DNA from: Gemmataceae bacterium
Lineage (GTDB): Bacteria > Planctomycetota > Planctomycetia > Gemmatales > Gemmataceae
DNA: 43,727 nucleotides
Reading direction: 5' to 3'
Assembly: GCA_019747685.1 (NCBI GenBank)
Contig: JAIEQN010000264.1
Location: 1 to 43,727 of the forward strand
Shown here: positions 36,901-43,727 of the stretch, one piece after another
Layout of the letters: every line of letters starts with the position of its first letter
How positions within the stretch are numbered: position 1 is the first letter of the stretch
Position numbers and translations under genes: made by a program
Notes under the pieces: generated by a model
The model's input: the letters and a program-made list of their open reading frames with translations, nothing else
Told to the model about the DNA's origin: nothing
The model's database searches: none

Positions 36901-39134
36901 TGCTCGCCGGGGACAAGAAGGACGACGGGCTGGTGTTCGACGACCTCGGGGTGGACCACGTCTTCATCGACGAGGCGCACTCCTTCAAGAACCTGGAGAC
37001 CCCGACCAAGATGGACCGGGTGGCCGGCATCCAGACCGGCGGCAGCGAACGCGCATTCGACGTGTACATGAAGGCCCGCTACTTGGACCAGCAGCACAAG
37101 GGGCACGGCGTCACGTTCGCCACCGGCACGCCGATCTCGAACACGATGGTCGAACTCTACACCCTGCAGCGGTTCCTCGACCCGCACGGCATGAAGGACC
37201 GGGGGATCGAACACTTCGACGCCTGGGCGGCCACCTTCGGGGAGGTGGTGGACGCGATGGAGCTGTCCCCCGACGGGGCCGGGCTGCGGCCCCGCAGCCG
37301 GTTCGCCAAGTTCACCAACCTGCCGGAACTCCAGCAGATGTTCCGCCAGTTCGCCGACGTGCAGACGGCCGAGTCGCTCGACCTGCCGCGGCCGACACTC
37401 AAGGGCGGCAAGGCCGAGGTGGTGGCCTGCCCGATGTCGGACGAGCAGTACGCCCTCCAGCAGCAACTGGTCGAGCGGTACGAGCGGCTGCGATCCGAGA
37501 AAGTGGACCCGCGGGAGGACAACGCGCTGGCCATCACCACCGACGGCCGCAAGCTCGCCACCGACGCCCGGATGCTCGACGCGACCGCCCCCGACTTCCC
37601 CGGCTCGAAGGTGAACCGCCTGGTGGACAACGTCGTGGCCATCTGGCGTCAGACCGCCACCACCCGCGGCACCCAGATGATCTTCGCCGACCTGGGGGTG
37701 AACCCGACCCCGTGGGGCTACTCCCCCTATCAAGAGATCGTCGAGAAGCTCGTCGCCCGCGGCGTCCCCCGCGACCAGATCGCCGCCATCGGCGACGCCG
37801 AGTCGGACGCCCGGAAGCAGGCCCTGTTCGAGAAGGTGCGGCAGGGGTCGGTCCGCGTGCTGCTCGGCTCGACGCAGAAGATGGGGACCGGCACCAACGT
37901 GCAGAAGCGGCTGGTGGCGCTGCACCACCTGGACGCCCCGTGGAAGCCGGCCGAGGTCGAACAGCGGGACGGCCGCATCCTGCGGCAGGGGAACGAGAAC
38001 CCGGAGGTTTCGATCTACCGGTACGTCACCGAGGGCAGCTTCGACGCCTACATGTGGCAGGCGCTGGAGACGAAGGCCCGGTTCATCGGCCAGGTGATGA
38101 CCGGGGCCAACGCCGCCCGCCGGGCCGAGGACGTCGGCGGCCAGGAGCTCTCCTACGCCGAGGTGAAGGCGATCGCGTCGGGCAACCCGGCCGTACTCAC
38201 GCTGGCCGAGGCCGACGCCGAGTTACAGCGGCTGAGCTTGTTGCGGAAGACCCACCTGGACGAGCAGTACGTCGCCCGCCGGAGCGTCCGCGACCTGCCG
38301 GCCCGCATCGACGGGCTGGCCGGCCGGTTGACACGGCTTTCCGCCGACGAGGCCACCGTGATGGCCCACGAGCACGACCCGGTTCGCATCGGCAAGCAGA
38401 AGTGGGGCCGGGCCGACGCCCTGACCGTTCTGGGCAAGCGGCTGGACGCCCTCCCGCTTTCCGTCCGCGAGCCGACCCGCGTCCCGGTCGGCAGCTACCG
38501 CGGGCTGAGCTTCGGGCTGGTCCTGCACCCGAGCCTCCCGCCGGACGTGTACCTCGAAGGGGAAACCGTCCAGCGGGCCATGCTGTCCCGGGACCACCAG
38601 GGGCCGCGGGCGGTACTGAACGCCCTGGCCCGGATGGCCGACGATTACGCCGACGAGACCGTTCGGGTCCGCCAAGACCTGGCTGTGGCCGAGGGCCAAC
38701 TCCGCGACTACCAAGCCCGGCTCGGCCGGCCGTTCGCCCACGAAGGCTACCTGGCGTCACTCACCGACCTGCGGGACCAGCTCAAGGCTGGGCTGTCGGC
38801 CGGGGGCCAGCCGGCGGACGGCGGGGATGGGTCGGACGCGGTGGAACTGGCCGATCGGATCAAGGCCCTGAAGGCGGCCAACGCTATCGAGGCCGCCCCG
38901 CAGCGCGGCGGGCAGACCCAGGCCACCGCCGAGGAGCCGATCACCGCCCGCATTCGCCGCCGACAGGAGCAGACCGGCACCGGAACAGCACAGCCGGGCG
39001 GGATGTCCGGACCGGACACCGAGTCGACGCTCTCGGACGCCGGGAGCGGAACCGCCGAACGGCCACCCCGGTCGTTCCGGGACCGCATCCGGCTCGAACG
39101 CCTGACCACGACCGAGGGCCAAAGCCCATCCTGA
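33945..39134 (+). CDS. Giant adenine-specific-methylase-like / SNF2-DEAD helicase fusion (DarB-like)
   Basis: MTase: [44 protein letters not shown]. Helicase: [102 protein letters not shown]. Start moved to GTG 33945. Confidence 0.9.
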   Translation: [1729 protein letters not shown]

Positions 39135-39265
39135 ACCGCAGGCCGGCCAGTCAGCAAGCAGTAAAGCCAGCAGGCTGGCCAGCAAGCCAGCAACCCCCGC
39201 TCGGAATCCTCCTCCGGCTCTGGTGATCCGGGGGAGGCCGCCGGCCCGCCGCCTGTGTCGCGTTC

Positions 39266-39299
39266 CGTCGCGGGGGATGCCTTGCGAACCCCCGCGACG
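39266..39299 (+). terminator. GC-rich hairpin downstream of the giant helicase gene
   Basis: 11-bp perfect stem CGTCGCGGGGG / CCCCCGCGACG, 12-nt loop, followed by AAA only. Confidence 0.45.
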
Positions 39300-39383
39300 A
39301 AACACTCCGACGGCGACGGTGAACCCCGCAGCCAAGCACTGGTACTTGCTAAGTACGCAGAGCCTCTTCATGGATGAAGTTCG

Positions 39384-40106
39384 TCAGCCGCCGTCGCGTA
39401 CCAAGCGGATGTCCACCTCTCGCTCGACAAAGCTCCACTCCGCCGTCACCCGGAGCGCAGCCACGAGATCGTCAAACGCGGCAGCATCGGCCGGGGCGTA
39501 GTCGAACAGGGTGAGGAAGTCGAACGGCTCGGCCTCCCCCAAATCCCGGCAGTGGTGCAGCCGGCGGGCCACCGCCGGGAGGTACTTCAAGCCCGTCTGG
39601 ACGTGCCGGGAGGTGTCCTCGAACACCGCCCGCCGCTCGTCCTGGGTCATGGCCCACCACTTGGCACTCTTGCGGATCGGGATCAGAGCCGCCCGAGTCG
39701 CCGTGGGGCGGCCGAGGGCCACCTGTTTGGCAGCCATCAGGTTCTTCTCCGCCCGTGTCGCGTACCGCTCGTTACTCGTCACGCCCCGGAGCATCCAGAC
39801 CGTCTCGGCGGCACGGTCGATCACAGCCCCCTCGACGATGTTCAGCCGCTTCGCCGCCGGCAGCGGGTCTCCGACCACCGCCTCCATCTTCTCGACGGCC
39901 CACGGCCCGGTCGTCCCGCCGACGAACGTGAACAGCCTCGGGTTCATGGGTGTTCCTCGGGTCGGCGTCGGTGGTGTGTTCGCCAGCCCGCCCCCGACGA
40001 CGCCGACGGAGCCGGCGGCAGCCCCTCCCAGGAGGAACCGTCTGCGGCTCACGTCTGCCCCGCTCGCTGGCTGATCGGGACCACCAAGTGGGTATTGGTC
40101 GGTCAT
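39384..40106 (-). CDS. Chlorite-dismutase-like protein with Tat signal
   Basis: SRRRFLLGGAAAGSVGVVGG Tat motif; KWWAMTQDERRAVFEDTSRHVQTGLKYLPAVARRLHHCRDLGEAEPFDFLTLFDYAPADAAAFDDLV. Confidence 0.85.
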   Translation of the reverse strand: MTDQYPLGGPDQPASGADVSRRRFLLGGAAAGSVGVVGGGLANTPPTPTRGTPMNPRLFTFVGGTTGPWAVEKMEAVVGDPLPAAKRLNIVEGAVIDRAAETVWMLRGVTSNERYATRAEKNLMAAKQVALGRPTATRAALIPIRKSAKWWAMTQDERRAVFEDTSRHVQTGLKYLPAVARRLHHCRDLGEAEPFDFLTLFDYAPADAAAFDDLVAALRVTAEWSFVEREVDIRLVRDGG

Positions 40107-40141
40107 CGGCTTCCACCGTTCAAGGGGGTGTGAGGGACGGT

Positions 40142-40729
40142 CTACTCGACGCCCATCAACTCCAGTTCGAGGAGTGATCGGAGCGCGTGGCGGGCGCGGT
40201 GCAGGCGCGTTTTCACCACCGCCGAATTCGTCCGGAGCCGGGCGGCCGTCGCGTCCGTGTCCAGCCCCTCGAGATCGCGGAGCCGGATGACCGTGCGGTA
40301 CGAACTCGGCAGCTTGTCGACGCAATCCCTCACGGCGGCTACCGTCTCGGCCTGGACCAGCGCCGCCGCCCCGGACGCGACCGGGTCGGTCTCGGTCGGC
40401 GAGTGATCGGCGAGAGGCACGAGGCGACTTCGCCGCCGGGTCCGCAGTTTCATCAGACAGGCGTTGCAGGTGATGCGGTGCAGCCAGGTGCCGAGCCGGG
40501 CCGCGCCGGCGAAGCCGGGCATCGCCCGGAACGCCGACACGAAGGCGTCCTGGACGGCGTCCGCCGCCTCGTCGGTGTCGCCGAGGTAGCGGCGGGCGAC
40601 CGCCAGCATGGCCCCGGCGTGGGACCGGAACAGGATTTCGTAGGCGTCCTCGTCGCCGGCTCGTAAGCGAGCGACCAACTCCGCCTCAGCACCCTCCCGA
40701 TCAGCATCGGGTCGAACGGCAGCAGTCAT
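40142..40729 (-). CDS. ECF-type RNA polymerase sigma-70 factor
   Basis: RYLGDTDEAADAVQDAFVSAFRAMPGFAGAARLGTWLHRITCNACLMKLR; SYRTVIRLRDLEGLDTDATAARLRTNSAVVKTRLHRAR. Confidence 0.95.
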   Translation of the reverse strand: MTAAVRPDADREGAEAELVARLRAGDEDAYEILFRSHAGAMLAVARRYLGDTDEAADAVQDAFVSAFRAMPGFAGAARLGTWLHRITCNACLMKLRTRRRSRLVPLADHSPTETDPVASGAAALVQAETVAAVRDCVDKLPSSYRTVIRLRDLEGLDTDATAARLRTNSAVVKTRLHRARHALRSLLELELMGVE

Positions 40730-40899
40730 CACGTACCCCGTGGGGCGACGGTGCGAGAACACCCCTCCACAAAGCGAGTGACGTGCCGCCGGCTGATAAC
40801 CCGGACAAGGTGCTCGCGCAACCTGATGTGGAGTAACGATTTGAGAGTTGCGAAAGGCTGCTCGGCTGACCCCGCGCAGCCCGCCTACCGCCGTGTGTG

Positions 40900-40935
40900 C
40901 CCACGACGGGTCGTGGCCCCACGACCCGTCGTGGG
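40900..40935. promoter_or_regulatory. 36-bp nested palindrome
   Basis: CCCACGACGGGTCGTGG-CC-CCACGACCCGTCGTGGG; 17-bp perfect arms, each arm itself containing CCACGAC-NN-GTCGTGG. Confidence 0.95.
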
Positions 40936-40942
40936 TTGCCGG

Positions 40943-42841
<1,899 letters not shown>

Positions 42842-42943
42842 TCTGTGGTTACCGATGGCAGTGGTGTAACCCGGTGCGGGCCAGTGTCATCGTATTGGGG
42901 TGGATACCGCCGAACCCTGCCGACCTGACTCCGAGGACCACCG

Positions 42944-43399
42944 ATGACCGACGCCCCGCCACCCGCCACCCGCCGGCACTGGTCGGCCGTCGCCGTGCCG
43001 TGGGCCGCCCAGTTGGCCGTCGCCGCCGTGCTGTTGCAGACCCTCTACTTCAAGTTCACCTACGCCCCGGAGACGGCGTACATCTTCGAGGGCCGGGGCG
43101 GGCGGCCGGCGGCGACCGCGGTGGGCACCTTCGAGCTGGTCGCCGCCGCCCTGCTGCTGTGCGGCGGGCGGTGGGCGGCCGGCGGGGCGGTGCTCGCCCT
43201 GGGGCTGATTGCCGGAGCCATTTTCACCCACCTGACCGCCCTCGGCATCGAGGTGAAGGACCCGGCCACCGGCGAAGGGGACGGCGGGCTGCTGTTCGGC
43301 TTGGCCGTCGCTGTGGCCGTCGGCGCGGTCGTGGTCCTCGCCTACCGGTGGAAGCAACTGCCGTTCGCCGCCCGGCTGCTCGGCGAGGGCCGGCCGTGA
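42944..43399 (+). CDS. DoxX-like integral membrane protein
   Basis: Four hydrophobic segments; AAQLAVAAVLLQTLYFKFTYAPETAYIFEGRGG... Confidence 0.7.
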   Translation: MTDAPPPATRRHWSAVAVPWAAQLAVAAVLLQTLYFKFTYAPETAYIFEGRGGRPAATAVGTFELVAAALLLCGGRWAAGGAVLALGLIAGAIFTHLTALGIEVKDPATGEGDGGLLFGLAVAVAVGAVVVLAYRWKQLPFAARLLGEGRP

Positions 43400-43656
43400 C
43401 CGACACCCCGCCGGTCGTCCGCGCCCTGGCGGCCGCCCTCGGGCAACTGGCCGACCTGGTCGCCGCCCTGACCGACGACCAGTACACCCGCCAGCCGGCG
43501 GCGGCCGGCAGCGCCGTGGGCGGACACGTCCGACACAACCTGGACCACGTCGATGCCCTGCTCCGCGGCCTGCGGACCGGGCACCTGGACTACGACCGTC
43601 GGGAGCGGGGGACGGCCGTCGAGCGAGACCGGGGTGAAGCGGTGGCGGCGGGGTAG
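43396..43656 (+). pseudogene. DinB-like protein, apparently C-terminally truncated
   Basis: VTDTPPVVRALAAALGQLADLVAALTDDQYTRQPAAAGSAVGGHVRHNLDHVDALLRGLRTGHLDYDRRERGTAVERD; GTGA overlap; stops at 86 aa. Confidence 0.55.
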
Positions 43657-43727
43657 TGGCCCTACAGTCGGGATGCGTTGTAGAGTCGGACGAAGTACCA
43701 GAGTGCCCCGACGTGATTGAGCGGGCA

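Noticed and set aside
36281-39226. 981-aa overlapping plus-strand ORF and several long minus ORFs within the giant helicase
   Set aside because: Arg/Pro/Gly-rich alternate-frame translations; the helicase frame carries conserved motifs throughout.

Overview
High-GC window whose gene content looks planctomycete-like (inference, not computed). It appears to be an integrative/mobilizable genomic island anchored at a tRNA-Asn(GTT) gene. A large serine recombinase starts at the left edge; its 3' end reads antisense through the tRNA. Island-type modules follow: two envelope proteins, a VirD4/TraG coupling protein, ParB, a MobF (TrwC/TraI-type) relaxase-helicase with an oriT-like hairpin upstream, and a translationally coupled accessory operon containing a DNA methyltransferase and a PAPS-reductase-like ATP pyrophosphatase. 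Further right are ParA, a small partner protein, a putative Rep protein, and a ~1,730-aa methyltransferase/SNF2-like helicase fusion resembling DarB-type proteins. Cargo and insertions include a frameshifted DDE IS that may carry a passenger gene, a two-sulfatase plus OprB-porin cassette, an IS3-family element, a HEAT-repeat protein and a resolvase/WGR pair. From about 39.3 kb on the content looks more chromosomal: chlorite-dismutase-like Tat protein, ECF sigma factor, GAF-PAS-sigma54 activator, DoxX-like protein and a truncated DinB-like ORF. Most notable non-coding signals: a ~187-bp sequence duplicated in two intergenic regions (4959-5144 and 7781-7967), a 36-bp palindrome-of-palindromes at 40900-40935, and an inverted repeat upstream of the relaxase. 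No CRISPR array or rRNA was seen, and no mating-pair-formation ATPase (VirB4) was recognised. All assignments are by eye; no database searches were run.
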